A stretch of 64,000 nucleotides of DNA from Lachnospiraceae bacterium (GTDB lineage: Bacteria; Bacillota; Clostridia; Lachnospirales; Lachnospiraceae), in NCBI GenBank assembly GCA_024698485.1, contig JAILRC010000019.1, forward strand, positions 1 through 64,000. The letters are read 5' to 3'. The position numbers were made by a program, and so were the translations under genes. Below, in pieces: positions 1 through 8,370 of the stretch. The notes beneath the pieces are model-generated. The model was not told where the DNA came from. It searched no databases and worked only from the letters and a program-made list of their open reading frames with translations. Positions within the stretch are counted from its first letter, which is position 1. Each line of letters begins with the position of its first letter.

Positions 1-35
1 GTATGCGGAAGTATAAACCAAACGGAGGTAATAAA

Positions 36-773
36 ATGAGCGTTATTTCAATGAAGCAGTTGCTTGAAGCAGGTGTACATTTCGGACACCAGACAAGAAG
101 ATGGAACCCTAAGATGGCTGAGTACATCTATACCGAAAGAAACGGTATCCACATCATCGACCTTCAGAAGTCTGTAGGTAAGGTTGACGAGGCTTATGAT
201 GCAATTAAGAACATTGCAGCCAACGGCGGAAAGATCCTCTTCGTAGGAACAAAGAAGCAGGCACAGGATGCAGTAGCATTCGAAGCTGAGCGTTGCGGAA
301 TGTTTTTCGTAAACGAGAGATGGCTCGGCGGTATGCTCACAAACTTTAAGACAATTCAGTCCAGAATCGTTCGTCTCAAGGCTATTGAGAAGATGAGCGA
401 GGACGGAACATTCGATGTACTTCCCAAGAAGGAAGTTATCAACCTCAAGAAGGAATGGGACAAGTTAAAGAAGAACCTTGGCGGTATCAAGGAAATGAAG
501 TCTCTTCCCGATGCTATCTTTATCGTAGATCCCAAGAAGGAGAGAATCTGCGTACAGGAAGCTCATGCACTTAACATTCCCATTATCGGAATTGCAGATA
601 CAAACTGCGATCCCGAAGAGCTTGACTATGTTATCCCCGGCAACGATGATGCTATCCGCGCCGTAAAGCTCATTGTTTCCAAGATGGCAGATGCTGTTAT
701 CGAAGCAAATCAGGGTGAGGAGTTCGTTCCCGAAGTTCCTGCCGAGACAGAAGAAGCAGCTCAGGAAGCTTAA
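36..773 (+). CDS. rpsB: 30S ribosomal protein S2
   Basis: Structural protein of the small ribosomal subunit, 245 aa, usual bacterial length. Clear S2 motifs are [16 protein letters not shown] near the N-terminus, [30 protein letters not shown] and the C-terminal [19 protein letters not shown]. The ATG at 36 is chosen because AACGGAGGT (21-29) lies at proper spacing; an upstream in-frame start at position 3 has no ribosome binding site and would add 11 foreign residues. The C-terminus is a short acidic tail. It is followed 34 bp later by tsf, the classical rpsB-tsf operon. The promoter lies before the window. Confidence 0.98.
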   Translation: MSVISMKQLLEAGVHFGHQTRRWNPKMAEYIYTERNGIHIIDLQKSVGKVDEAYDAIKNIAANGGKILFVGTKKQAQDAVAFEAERCGMFFVNERWLGGMLTNFKTIQSRIVRLKAIEKMSEDGTFDVLPKKEVINLKKEWDKLKKNLGGIKEMKSLPDAIFIVDPKKERICVQEAHALNIPIIGIADTNCDPEELDYVIPGNDDAIRAVKLIVSKMADAVIEANQGEEFVPEVPAETEEAAQEA

Positions 774-807
774 TTTATCCGAAAATTAAGAGAAGGAGAA
801 TAAAACA

Positions 808-1746
808 ATGGCAGAAGTTACAGCTAGCATGGTAAAGGATTTAAGAGAAATGACAGGCGCCGGCATGATGGATTGCAAGAAGGCTCTTGCAGAGACAAAC
901 GGCGATATCGATAAGGCTGTTGAAGTCCTCAGAGAAAAGGGACTTGCAAAGGCTGCAAAGAAGGCAAGCAGAATTGCCGCTGAAGGTGTTTGCGCTGTAA
1001 GCGTTTCCGCTGACGGTAAGGTTGCTTCCATCGTAGAAGTTAACTCAGAGACAGACTTCGTTGCTAAGAACGAGAAGTTCACATCCTATGTTGCTAAAGT
1101 TGCTGCTCAGGCTGCAAAGACAACAGCAAAGGATATCGATGCATTCCTTGCGGAGAAGTGGGATGAGGATCCTTCCAAGACCGTTAACGATGAACTTTCT
1201 TCTCAGATCGCTGTTATCGGTGAGAACCTTAAGATTCGTCGCTTCGAACAGCTCAAGGCTGAGAACGGATTTGTAGAGAGCTACATTCACCAGGGCGGCA
1301 GCAAGGCTATCCTTGTTGAAATGACAGGCGATCGCACAGATGCTTCCCGTGAGTGCGCAAAGAACGTTGCTATGCAGATCTGCGCTATGAGCCCCAAGTA
1401 CGTTTCTCAGAACGAAGTTGATCAGGAGTTCCTTGCAAACGAGAAGAACATTCTTCTTGAGCAGATCAAGAACGATCACAAGGAAGCAAGCAAGCCTGAG
1501 AAGGTTATCGAGGGCATGATCCAGGGACGTATCAAGAAGGAAATGGCTGAGATCTGCCTTAACGATCAGGTATACGTAAAGGCTGAAGACGGTAAGCAGT
1601 CTGTTGGTCAGTACGTTGCATCCGTTGCAAAGGCTAACAACATCACTCTTGCCATCAAGAGATTCGTTCGTTACGAGACAGGCGAAGGTCTTGAGAAGAA
1701 GAGCGAGAACTTTGCAGAAGAAGTTGCAAAGCAGATGGGTTGCTAA
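808..1746 (+). CDS. tsf: translation elongation factor Ts
   Basis: Nucleotide exchange factor that regenerates EF-Tu-GTP. The 312-aa product begins with a TS-N (UBA-like) domain containing VKDLREMTGAGMMDCKKAL and carries the family signature EVNSETDFVAKNE around residues 75-87. AGAAGGAGAA (791-800) gives a good ribosome binding site for the ATG at 808. It is the second gene of the rpsB-tsf operon and is closed by a strong intrinsic terminator 25 bp after the stop codon. Codon use is typical of a highly expressed gene (GTT, GCT, AAG, TTC). Confidence 0.98.
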   Translation: MAEVTASMVKDLREMTGAGMMDCKKALAETNGDIDKAVEVLREKGLAKAAKKASRIAAEGVCAVSVSADGKVASIVEVNSETDFVAKNEKFTSYVAKVAAQAAKTTAKDIDAFLAEKWDEDPSKTVNDELSSQIAVIGENLKIRRFEQLKAENGFVESYIHQGGSKAILVEMTGDRTDASRECAKNVAMQICAMSPKYVSQNEVDQEFLANEKNILLEQIKNDHKEASKPEKVIEGMIQGRIKKEMAEICLNDQVYVKAEDGKQSVGQYVASVAKANNITLAIKRFVRYETGEGLEKKSENFAEEVAKQMGC

Positions 1747-1771
1747 TCCATTAACTTATCAATGATCATTT

Positions 1772-1801
1772 GGCCTCGAACTGTTTTGTTCGAGGCCTTT
1801 T
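1772..1801 (+). terminator. intrinsic terminator of rpsB-tsf
   Basis: A perfect 10-bp stem, GGCCTCGAAC (1772-1781) against GTTCGAGGCC (1788-1797), with a six-base loop is followed by TTTT. It lies just after the tsf stop codon. Confidence 0.93.
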
Positions 1802-1840
1802 AAATTTCAGAAATTTGTTGTACTTTTAGAGGTATAATTT

Positions 1841-2548
1841 ATGGAAGTCAAAGCCTATAAGAAGGATAGCGATCATTCCTATACATTGGGTGCTTTTCCT
1901 ACATTCGAGCTTCTTAAGACCAGGCCCGAGATCGTTCGTGAAGTCATTGTTCATTCTTCATTTACGGACAGGGAGAGCATAGAAGAGGAAGCACGTAAGC
2001 ATAATATCCCTGTTGTAACAAACGATAAACTCATCGGAAAGCTTTCCGACAAAGAGAATTGCTTTGTTATTGCGGTGTTTGATAAATATGTTAGCAGCCT
2101 TTCTTCCGATAAACCGCATATTGTTCTTGTTAATCCCGGTAATATGGGAAATATGGGAACAATTATGAGAACTGCTGTGGCTTTCGGGATTAAGGATATG
2201 GCTGTCATATCACCCGGTGCGGATGCATTTAACCCCAAAACGGTAAGAGCATCCATGGGAGCAGAGTTTCGGATGAACGTAAGATATTATGATTCTTTTG
2301 AGGATTACAGGAAGGAATTTCCAGAACATGATATCTTTTGCTTCATGTTGAATGCCACGAGCAGTCTTAATGTAGAAAACTGCAAACACGGCCCTCTGTT
2401 TTCGCTTGTGTTCGGTAACGAAGCCACCGGACTGCCCGATGAATATTTAAATGTAGGCAAGAGCATAATTATTCCCCAATCAGATGAAGTTGATTCGCTG
2501 AACATCACAATTGCCGCAGGTGTCGGAATGTTTATGTTTATGATATAA
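1841..2548 (+). CDS. SpoU/TrmH-family RNA 2'-O-methyltransferase
   Basis: SAM-dependent RNA ribose methyltransferase of the SPOUT (SpoU/TrmH) class, 235 aa. The knotted catalytic domain shows the three SpoU motifs in order: NPGNMGNMGTIMRTA (motif 1, around residue 99), LVFGNEATGLPDE (motif 2) and IIPQSDEVDSLNITIAAGV (motif 3). The N-terminal ~90 residues resemble the substrate-binding domain. AGAGG (1827-1831) precedes the ATG. The exact RNA target (tRNA or 23S rRNA) cannot be told from sequence. It sits alone between the tsf terminator and cheX. Confidence 0.9.
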   Translation: MEVKAYKKDSDHSYTLGAFPTFELLKTRPEIVREVIVHSSFTDRESIEEEARKHNIPVVTNDKLIGKLSDKENCFVIAVFDKYVSSLSSDKPHIVLVNPGNMGNMGTIMRTAVAFGIKDMAVISPGADAFNPKTVRASMGAEFRMNVRYYDSFEDYRKEFPEHDIFCFMLNATSSLNVENCKHGPLFSLVFGNEATGLPDEYLNVGKSIIIPQSDEVDSLNITIAAGVGMFMFMI

Positions 2549-2636
2549 TTTATAGTAAATGAATTGATTTTTTGCTAAAGATTTGTTATTTTATTAATAT
2601 TAAACTGATAGCGACAGCAAGGTTTTGGAGGAAAAT

Positions 2637-3104
2637 ATGGCAGCAATCAGAGCGGAACAGATCAACCCTTTCCTTATATCTGCTAAGCAGGTAATGCAAC
2701 AGGTTTGCATGATCGACATAAAGTTTGGAAAGATTGAAAAGACGGATTTCAAACTCGACGGAGACCCCATGCTCATCATGCTCGGCATTACAGGCGAGCT
2801 TTGCGGACAGGCTTGTTTTATCATGGATATTGAGATAGCAAAGAAGATCGCATCAAAGATGATGATGGGTATGCCTGTCGCAGAATTTGATGATATGGCA
2901 AGAAGTGCTATTTCAGAACTCGGAAACATGGTAATGGGTAATGCCGCAACCATTCTTTCAAATAACAATGTTATGATCGACATCACACCGCCGACCATCA
3001 TCACGGGTACCACTACGATACAGTCTCCCGACAGTACAATGTTCAAAGTTCCGTTGATTTATGAGAACTACGAAGTGATGCTTTGCTTCATGTTTAAGAA
3101 CTGA
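2637..3104 (+). CDS. cheX: CheX-like chemotaxis phosphatase domain protein
   Basis: 155-aa protein resembling CheX, the phosphatase that dephosphorylates CheY-P. The diagnostic stretch is SAISELGNMVMGNAATILS (about residues 86-104), matching the E-x2-N-x3-GN active helix of the CheC/CheX/FliY group; the surrounding alternating strands also fit CheX. The ATG at 2637 follows TTGGAGGA with ideal spacing. No chemotaxis or flagellar gene lies nearby, so the partner response regulator is unknown. A short stem-loop terminator follows. The family call is fairly sure, the role in motility is inference. Confidence 0.8.
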   Translation: MAAIRAEQINPFLISAKQVMQQVCMIDIKFGKIEKTDFKLDGDPMLIMLGITGELCGQACFIMDIEIAKKIASKMMMGMPVAEFDDMARSAISELGNMVMGNAATILSNNNVMIDITPPTIITGTTTIQSPDSTMFKVPLIYENYEVMLCFMFKN

Positions 3105-3120
3105 TCTTGAAAAGTTTCAT

Positions 3121-3148
3121 GCCTGCATGTAAATGCAGGCATTTTTTG
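3121..3148 (+). terminator. intrinsic terminator after cheX
   Basis: The stem GCCTGCAT (3121-3128) / ATGCAGGC (3133-3140) has a GTAA loop and is followed by ATTTTTTG. Confidence 0.9.
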
Positions 3149-3234
3149 CTTTATAGGAAATTCCGTCCTGTTGTTTCGGCCTTTTGAGCCTTAACTATTT
3201 TATGTTATTACTGTACTATGTTAAAATTTTATAG

Positions 3235-3263
3235 TTGATTTTCTTTAAGTTTAAGTTTATTAT
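3235..3263 (+). promoter_or_regulatory. predicted sigma-A promoter of the aconitase-like gene
   Basis: TTGATT (3235-3240), a 17-bp spacer and TATTAT (3258-3263) lie 39 bp upstream of the GTG start. The flanks are AT-rich. Confidence 0.55.
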
Positions 3264-3301
3264 AACAAGGTCCATAAAATATAAGGTTCAGGAGGCGTAC
3301 A

Positions 3302-5599
3302 GTGATAAGATTATTTAACAACGGTGCTTTTGTTTTTAACGGAAAAGATGTTGTTGCCGAAGAAGAGATCGGTCAGCTTTATCAGAAATATGCAAAAGAG
3401 GTTCCCGACAGGGAAACTGCCAAATCGAATACATTAAGTTTTAATATATTAAAGAATCACAACACATCGGGAAACATGGAAAAACTTAAAGTGAAGTTTG
3501 ATAAACTCACTTCCCATGACATCACATTTGTGGGCATCATCCAGACCGCCCGTGCCAGCGGACTTGATAAGTTCCCTGTGCCTTACGTTCTCACCAACTG
3601 CCACAACTCACTTTGCGCTGTGGGAGGCACCATCAACGAAGATGATCACATGTTCGGCCTTTCCTGCGCAAAAAAGTACGGCGGCATATATGTCCCCCCT
3701 CATCAGGCTGTTATCCATCAGTTTGCCAGAGAAATGCTGGCTGAAAGCGGCAAGATGATCCTCGGTTCCGATTCACACACAAGATACGGTGCTTTGGGAA
3801 CCATGGCCATCGGTGAAGGCGGTCCCGAACTTGTCAAGCAGCTTCTGAACAAGACCTACGACATCAATATGCCCAAGGTGGTGGGCGTTCATATGACGGG
3901 CAAACTCCGTAAAGGTGTGGGACCTCAGGACGTGGCTCTTGCCATTATCGGCAAGGTCTTTGCCAACGGCTACGTTAACAACAAAGTCATGGAATTCTTC
4001 GGAGAAGGTGTTAATTCTCTGAGCGTTGACGAAAGGATCGGTATCGATGTAATGACCACCGAGACAACCTGCCTTTCCTCCGTGTGGATCACTGACGGTA
4101 AAGTGAAGGATTTCTATGCCCTCCACAATCGTCCCGAAGGTTTTAAGGAGATGACATTGCCCGAAGTGGTTTACTATGACGGACTCATCGATGTGGATCT
4201 TTCGGAGATCAAGCCCATGATCGCAATGCCTTTCCATCCCAGCAACACCTACACCATTGACGAAGTCAACGAGAATCCCGGAGACATATTAAGAGAAGTT
4301 GAAAAGAGAGCGGCTGTTTCACTTGACAACAACAAGGTCAGCTTTAAACTTACGGACAAGATCAGAAACGGTCGTATCTACGTGGATCAGGGCGTAATCG
4401 CAGGATGTGCCGGCGGCGGATTTGAAAACATATGCGCAGCGGCTGATATTCTGAGCGGCAAGTTCATCGGTAACGATGAGTTCTCATTAAGTGTTTATCC
4501 CGCATCTCAGCCCATTATGATGGAGCTGGTCAAGAACGGCACCATTGCAAAACTCATGGAAACAGGCGCCACCATCAGAACGGCTTTTTGCGGTCCATGC
4601 TTCGGAGCGGGAGATGTGCCTGCAAACAACGGTTTTTCCATCCGTCATTCCACAAGAAACTTCCCCAATCGTGAAGGAAGCAAAGTCACCAACGGACAGA
4701 TCGCATCCGTTGCCCTCATGGATGCCCGTTCCATTGCAGCAACTGCCGCAAATAAGGGCTATCTTACCAGCGCCGAGAATTTTGAAGGCAGTTTCACTAA
4801 GCCCGCTTATCATTTTGACGCTACAATATACGAAAACCGTGTATACAACGGCTGGGGCAAGGCAGATCCCAAGGCAGAAGTGAAGTTTGGCCCCGGGATC
4901 GTGGACTGGCCCAAGATGTGCGCCCTGGAAAACGATCTTGTGCTCAGGGTCGCATCTCTTATAAATGATCCTGTCACCACCACGGATGAACTCATCCCTT
5001 CCGGAGAAACTTCATCCTTCAGATCCAATCCTTTGGGCCTGGCGGAGTTCACCCTTTCCAGAAAGGACCCCAAGTACGTGGGACGTGCCAAGGAGATCCA
5101 GAAGGCAGAGAAAGCGAGATGGGAAGCAAAGTCTGCCAATGACATTTATGAAGCTCTTGCGGAAACAAGACCAGTAATGGAAGTACTCAAAGAACGTTTT
5201 GGCATCGACCCTCTTAAAACAGAGATCGGAAGCGTGATCTATGCCGTAAAACCCGGAGACGGAAGTGCCAGAGAGCAGGCAGCTTCATGTCAGAAGGTTC
5301 TTGGAGGACTTGCAAATATCGCAAAAGAATATGCCACCAAGAGATATCGTTCAAATCTCATCAACTGGGGCATGATACCTTTCATTTTTGAAGATAAGGT
5401 TCCTTTTGAGATAGGAGATTACATCTTCATAAAGGACATCAGAGATGCAGTCATTAACAAAAAGTCTGAGGTCAAGGCTTACATTGTAAACAAGGAACTT
5501 AAGGAATTCACCCTTAAGATCGGAGAACTGACCAATGATGAGAGAGATATCATCGCAAAGGGCTGTCTCATAAATTACTACAGATCCTTCAACAATTAG
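3302..5599 (+). CDS. aconitase-family hydratase
   Basis: 765-aa member of the aconitase superfamily, which isomerises hydroxy acids through a [4Fe-4S] cluster. The three cluster ligands can be placed: C369 (in AGCAGGG), C430 and C433 (in CGPC), with spacing close to that of mitochondrial aconitase. Other motifs are [18 protein letters not shown] in the N-terminal half, [16 protein letters not shown], and a C-terminal swivel domain (about 640-765). The start is GTG at 3302 behind GGAGG (3291-3295). It differs from AcnA/AcnB proper and is better called a hydratase of unknown substrate. No citrate synthase or isocitrate dehydrogenase lies next to it, and it forms a single-gene unit. Confidence 0.85.
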   Translation: MIRLFNNGAFVFNGKDVVAEEEIGQLYQKYAKEVPDRETAKSNTLSFNILKNHNTSGNMEKLKVKFDKLTSHDITFVGIIQTARASGLDKFPVPYVLTNCHNSLCAVGGTINEDDHMFGLSCAKKYGGIYVPPHQAVIHQFAREMLAESGKMILGSDSHTRYGALGTMAIGEGGPELVKQLLNKTYDINMPKVVGVHMTGKLRKGVGPQDVALAIIGKVFANGYVNNKVMEFFGEGVNSLSVDERIGIDVMTTETTCLSSVWITDGKVKDFYALHNRPEGFKEMTLPEVVYYDGLIDVDLSEIKPMIAMPFHPSNTYTIDEVNENPGDILREVEKRAAVSLDNNKVSFKLTDKIRNGRIYVDQGVIAGCAGGGFENICAAADILSGKFIGNDEFSLSVYPASQPIMMELVKNGTIAKLMETGATIRTAFCGPCFGAGDVPANNGFSIRHSTRNFPNREGSKVTNGQIASVALMDARSIAATAANKGYLTSAENFEGSFTKPAYHFDATIYENRVYNGWGKADPKAEVKFGPGIVDWPKMCALENDLVLRVASLINDPVTTTDELIPSGETSSFRSNPLGLAEFTLSRKDPKYVGRAKEIQKAEKARWEAKSANDIYEALAETRPVMEVLKERFGIDPLKTEIGSVIYAVKPGDGSAREQAASCQKVLGGLANIAKEYATKRYRSNLINWGMIPFIFEDKVPFEIGDYIFIKDIRDAVINKKSEVKAYIVNKELKEFTLKIGELTNDERDIIAKGCLINYYRSFNN

Positions 5600-5671
5600 G
5601 ATATACACAAGCAAAAATGCAGCACTTTTCAACGTTTTTCACGATTTTTAAAGGAAAATATAAAAATATCA

Positions 5672-5699
5672 TTGACGGATGAAAAATTTATGCTATAAT
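5672..5699 (+). promoter_or_regulatory. promoter of rpsU
   Basis: TTGACG (5672-5677) is separated by 16 bp from TATAAT (5694-5699), with a TGC extended -10 just before it. This is one of the best promoter matches in the window and lies 75 bp before rpsU. Confidence 0.85.
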
Positions 5700-5773
5700 G
5701 TTTCAAGTGCTTTTATAAATACCCAATCAGTTGTATAGGCACAGACTATCCAACCGGAGGGAGGGATAACAAG

Positions 5774-5950
5774 ATGTCAAACGTAATCGTAAAAGAAAAT
5801 GAATCACTTGATAGCGCACTTCGCAGATTCAAGAGAAATTGCGCAAAGGCCGGCATTCAGCAGGAGATCCGCAAGCGCGAGCATTACGAGAAGCCCAGCG
5901 TAAGACGCAAGAAGAAGTCCGAAGCTGCTCGTAAGCGCAAGTATAAATAG
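5774..5950 (+). CDS. rpsU: 30S ribosomal protein S21
   Basis: 58-codon protein starting [20 protein letters not shown], the hallmark S21 N-terminus, and ending in the very basic tail typical of the family ([15 protein letters not shown]). It is a late-assembling small-subunit protein that supports translation initiation. The ATG at 5774 is preceded by CCGGAGGGAGGG (5755-5766). The gene has its own strong promoter and its own terminator, so it is monocistronic. It falls below a 60-codon length cutoff and is easily missed. Confidence 0.97.
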   Translation: MSNVIVKENESLDSALRRFKRNCAKAGIQQEIRKREHYEKPSVRRKKKSEAARKRKYK

Positions 5951-5970
5951 TTGGTAACTATGAGCATTAA

Positions 5971-5999
5971 TCCCATAATTTTACATTATGGGATTTTTT
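5971..5999 (+). terminator. intrinsic terminator of rpsU
   Basis: The stem TCCCATAAT (5971-5979) / ATTATGGGA (5985-5993) has a five-base loop and runs into six T residues. Confidence 0.93.
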
Positions 6000-6020
6000 G
6001 TTATATTTTTATTTTTTTCT

Positions 6021-6048
6021 TTTACTGGACTTTTTGTTGTGCTATAAT
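6021..6048 (+). promoter_or_regulatory. predicted promoter of the GGDEF-phoH-pgpH-ybeY run
   Basis: The -10 is TATAAT (6043-6048) with TGTGC before it (extended -10 type). The -35 is a weak TTTACT (6021-6026) at a 16-bp spacing. Transcription would start about 6055, giving a leader of roughly 130 nt. Confidence 0.65.
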
Positions 6049-6054
6049 CGAAAC

Positions 6055-6187
6055 AGCATATTTTGGGCGGTTTAAAGGCTTTTTGGTCTTTTTATGAAAA
6101 GGGTAACTTCAAAGAGCCGGAGGAGATTTACCGACCATATTTTTGTTACAAAATCAGGGATGTGTTTTGTTTCAAACGGGAGAAGAG
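6055..6187 (+). promoter_or_regulatory. structured 5' leader upstream of GGDEF gene
   Basis: The leader can fold with GGTC (6085-6088) pairing to GACC (6133-6136), and inside that GGTAA (6102-6106) pairing to TTACC (6128-6132). The hairpin encloses GGAGGAG (6119-6125), a perfect-looking ribosome binding site that has no start codon at useful distance. I compared it by eye with c-di-GMP riboswitch consensus elements and found no convincing match. It may be a translation-control element, or the folding may be chance. Confidence 0.3.
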
Positions 6188-7363
6188 ATGGGGTTCAGAA
6201 TCGAAATTGATGTGATGTGCGTCATACTGATGCTGTGGATATTTCACAGGACAAACAGCAATAAGGACGAGAAAAGATCTCAGCGTCCGATGCTATTTCT
6301 TGTTTATTCACTGGCGGGGGCGTGCGTCCTTGATATATTTTGTGCCGTTGCACAGGGGCGTGCAGGCTTGCTCTGGAATCGCATAAATCATGTATTGCTG
6401 GTTTTCTTTTTGATCCTTATGATACTGACATGTTATATGTGGTTCATATATGCAAATACGTTCACAAGGACAAAAAAGCTTTCGAACGAGGAGAACTGCT
6501 GGGGCTATCGTATTCCTCTGTTCGCCCTGATCATCATGATATTGTTTTCTCCCTGGGCGGAACTTGTGTACAGACTTCCTGAGGCAATAAATTACCCCGA
6601 AAGAGGTTTTTTGAGTTTCATCTCATCCATGATCTTTGCTTTTTACGTGATCATGGCGGCGGTGCAATTGCTGATCGCTTTTTTTAACGATCCCGAGACC
6701 AAGTCCGTTTTGAGTTTTGAAACATGTATCTTTTATATTGCCTTGCCTCCGGCGGCAATGGTGATCAATTTTTTCCTAAAGGATATTAACACCCTGATAC
6801 CCGCTTTTTCCCTTGCCTTGGCTGCAGTATGTTTTGACATACAGATCGGGCACATTTCCACCGACGGACTTACGGGCTTGAACAATAAAAGGCAGTATCT
6901 GCAGTTCATCGAAAACTGCCTGAACGAACCTCAGGGACCTTTGCAGCTCTTTCTTTTCATGATCGATCTTGATTACTTTAAGCAGATCAATGACAAGTAC
7001 GGACACAGCGAGGGTGACAAGGCGCTCATCGAAGTGGCGGAACTTCTTAAAGGCCTGTGTTCGGGAAGCAGGGGAATGTTCCTTGCCAGATACGGCGGTG
7101 ATGAATTTGTCTTTGTCATAAAGTCGCGTTTTGACGATGAGATCATCAGACTGAAACGGGATATTGAAAATGCAATAAAAGACAGGAATGAAAAAACACC
7201 TAAGAAATACAGATTATCCGTTTCAATAGGATATGCCGTATATCAATACGGGACAGACACTCTGGAGTCCCTGACGGCAAGAGCGGATGATATGCTCTAT
7301 AAAGAAAAAAACGATCATCATTTTATTTTTGATCGGGAAGCAGAAAAGGAAGAGACAGATTAA
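6188..7363 (+). CDS. membrane-bound diguanylate cyclase (GGDEF)
   Basis: Predicted to make c-di-GMP from two GTP at the membrane. About seven hydrophobic segments fill the first ~220 residues (for example HVLLVFFLILMILTCYMWF), followed by a GGDEF domain starting at DGLTGLNNKRQY and containing the intact active loop RYGGDEF. The RxxD inhibitory site expected just upstream of the loop is absent (the sequence there is SRGMF), so product feedback through that site is unlikely. Start choice is uncertain: ATG 6188 behind GGGAGAAG is preferred over TTG 6143. The stop overlaps the phoH ATG (TAATG), implying translational coupling. Confidence 0.85.
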   Translation: MGFRIEIDVMCVILMLWIFHRTNSNKDEKRSQRPMLFLVYSLAGACVLDIFCAVAQGRAGLLWNRINHVLLVFFLILMILTCYMWFIYANTFTRTKKLSNEENCWGYRIPLFALIIMILFSPWAELVYRLPEAINYPERGFLSFISSMIFAFYVIMAAVQLLIAFFNDPETKSVLSFETCIFYIALPPAAMVINFFLKDINTLIPAFSLALAAVCFDIQIGHISTDGLTGLNNKRQYLQFIENCLNEPQGPLQLFLFMIDLDYFKQINDKYGHSEGDKALIEVAELLKGLCSGSRGMFLARYGGDEFVFVIKSRFDDEIIRLKRDIENAIKDRNEKTPKKYRLSVSIGYAVYQYGTDTLESLTARADDMLYKEKNDHHFIFDREAEKEETD

Positions 7364-8370
7364 TGGAAGCAGTTACCGAAGTATTACAGCTTGATTCCTC
7401 CGTTATTAAAGAGATATTCGGTGAGCTTGACGGCTTTGCAAAAAAAATAGAAAAGGCTTTTAACGTTTCGCTGATCTCCAGAGACGGGGAATTAAAGATA
7501 ATAGGAGAAGCCAAAAACACAGCCTCTGTGAAGGAACTCATCCTGACCACCGCTGAGTCTCTGAAAAAGGGTAATGAGATCACGGAACAGTCAATGAACT
7601 ATTCCATAGCCATGAGTATGGAAAACAAACTTGCATCTGCAGCAGAAGTTGATAAAGACCTCATTTGTTTTACCACCATGGGAAAGCCCATAAAACCCAA
7701 GACATTGGGACAAAAGCAGTATGTGGATCTTATACGCAACAAGATGATCGTATTCGGCATCGGACCTGCGGGAACGGGAAAAACCTATCTTGCCATGGCC
7801 ATGGCCATTAAGGCTTTTAAAAATGACGAAGTTTCAAGGATCATCCTTACCAGACCTGCCATAGAAGCAGGAGAAAAACTGGGGTTTCTTCCGGGAGATC
7901 TTCAGAGCAAAGTGGATCCTTACCTCAGACCTTTGTATGATGCTCTTTATCAGATAATGGGAGCAGAAAGCTTTCAGAAAAATATGGAAAAGGGGCTCAT
8001 TGAAGTGGCGCCTCTTGCGTATATGAGAGGAAGAACGCTGGACAATGCTTTCATAATTCTTGACGAAGCTCAGAACACCACTCCCGCTCAGATGAAGATG
8101 TTCCTTACAAGAATAGGTTTCGGCTCAAAAGCCATCATCACCGGCGACGGAACTCAGAAAGACCTGCCTGCGGGAACGGAAAGCGGATTGGATGTGGCGC
8201 TCAAAGTATTGAGCAAGGTTGATGAGATCGGCGTGGCAAAACTCACATCTCTTGATGTTGTAAGGCATCCTCTTGTACAAAAGATCGTCAATGCCTATGA
8301 AGAATATGAGAAAAAGGAAAAGAGGAATGGTAAGAGTGGAACAGGCAGAAATACAAGATCAAAAAAATAA
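7363..8370 (+). CDS. phoH: PhoH-like P-loop ATPase
   Basis: 335-aa PhoH family protein, an ATPase/helicase-like domain often linked to RNA metabolism. The N-terminus (about 1-100) has the small KH-like PhoH leader domain. The ATPase core shows Walker A GPAGTGKTYLA and Walker B FIILDEAQNTTP, then ITGDGTQKDLP. The order phoH - pgpH/yqfF - ybeY is conserved in Firmicutes and is kept here. The ATG overlaps the stop of the GGDEF gene by one base. The last ~15 residues are lysine/arginine rich. Confidence 0.95.
   Translation: MEAVTEVLQLDSSVIKEIFGELDGFAKKIEKAFNVSLISRDGELKIIGEAKNTASVKELILTTAESLKKGNEITEQSMNYSIAMSMENKLASAAEVDKDLICFTTMGKPIKPKTLGQKQYVDLIRNKMIVFGIGPAGTGKTYLAMAMAIKAFKNDEVSRIILTRPAIEAGEKLGFLPGDLQSKVDPYLRPLYDALYQIMGAESFQKNMEKGLIEVAPLAYMRGRTLDNAFIILDEAQNTTPAQMKMFLTRIGFGSKAIITGDGTQKDLPAGTESGLDVALKVLSKVDEIGVAKLTSLDVVRHPLVQKIVNAYEEYEKKEKRNGKSGTGRNTRSKK

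Noticed and set aside
1833..1838. TATAAT three bases before the trmH-like ATG
   Set aside because: A start site from this box would fall inside the gene; the AGAGG site at 1827-1831 overlaps it and explains the sequence as a ribosome binding region. No -35 is present.
6055..6140. c-di-GMP-I riboswitch before the GGDEF gene
   Set aside because: The GAAA loop and receptor elements and the CAGGGCAAACC block of this class are not found; kept only as an unclassified structured leader.
6094..6210. Short 38-codon frame overlapping the start of the GGDEF gene
   Set aside because: No ribosome binding site before its ATG, composition rich in Arg/Lys/Ser without pattern, and it ends within the real gene.
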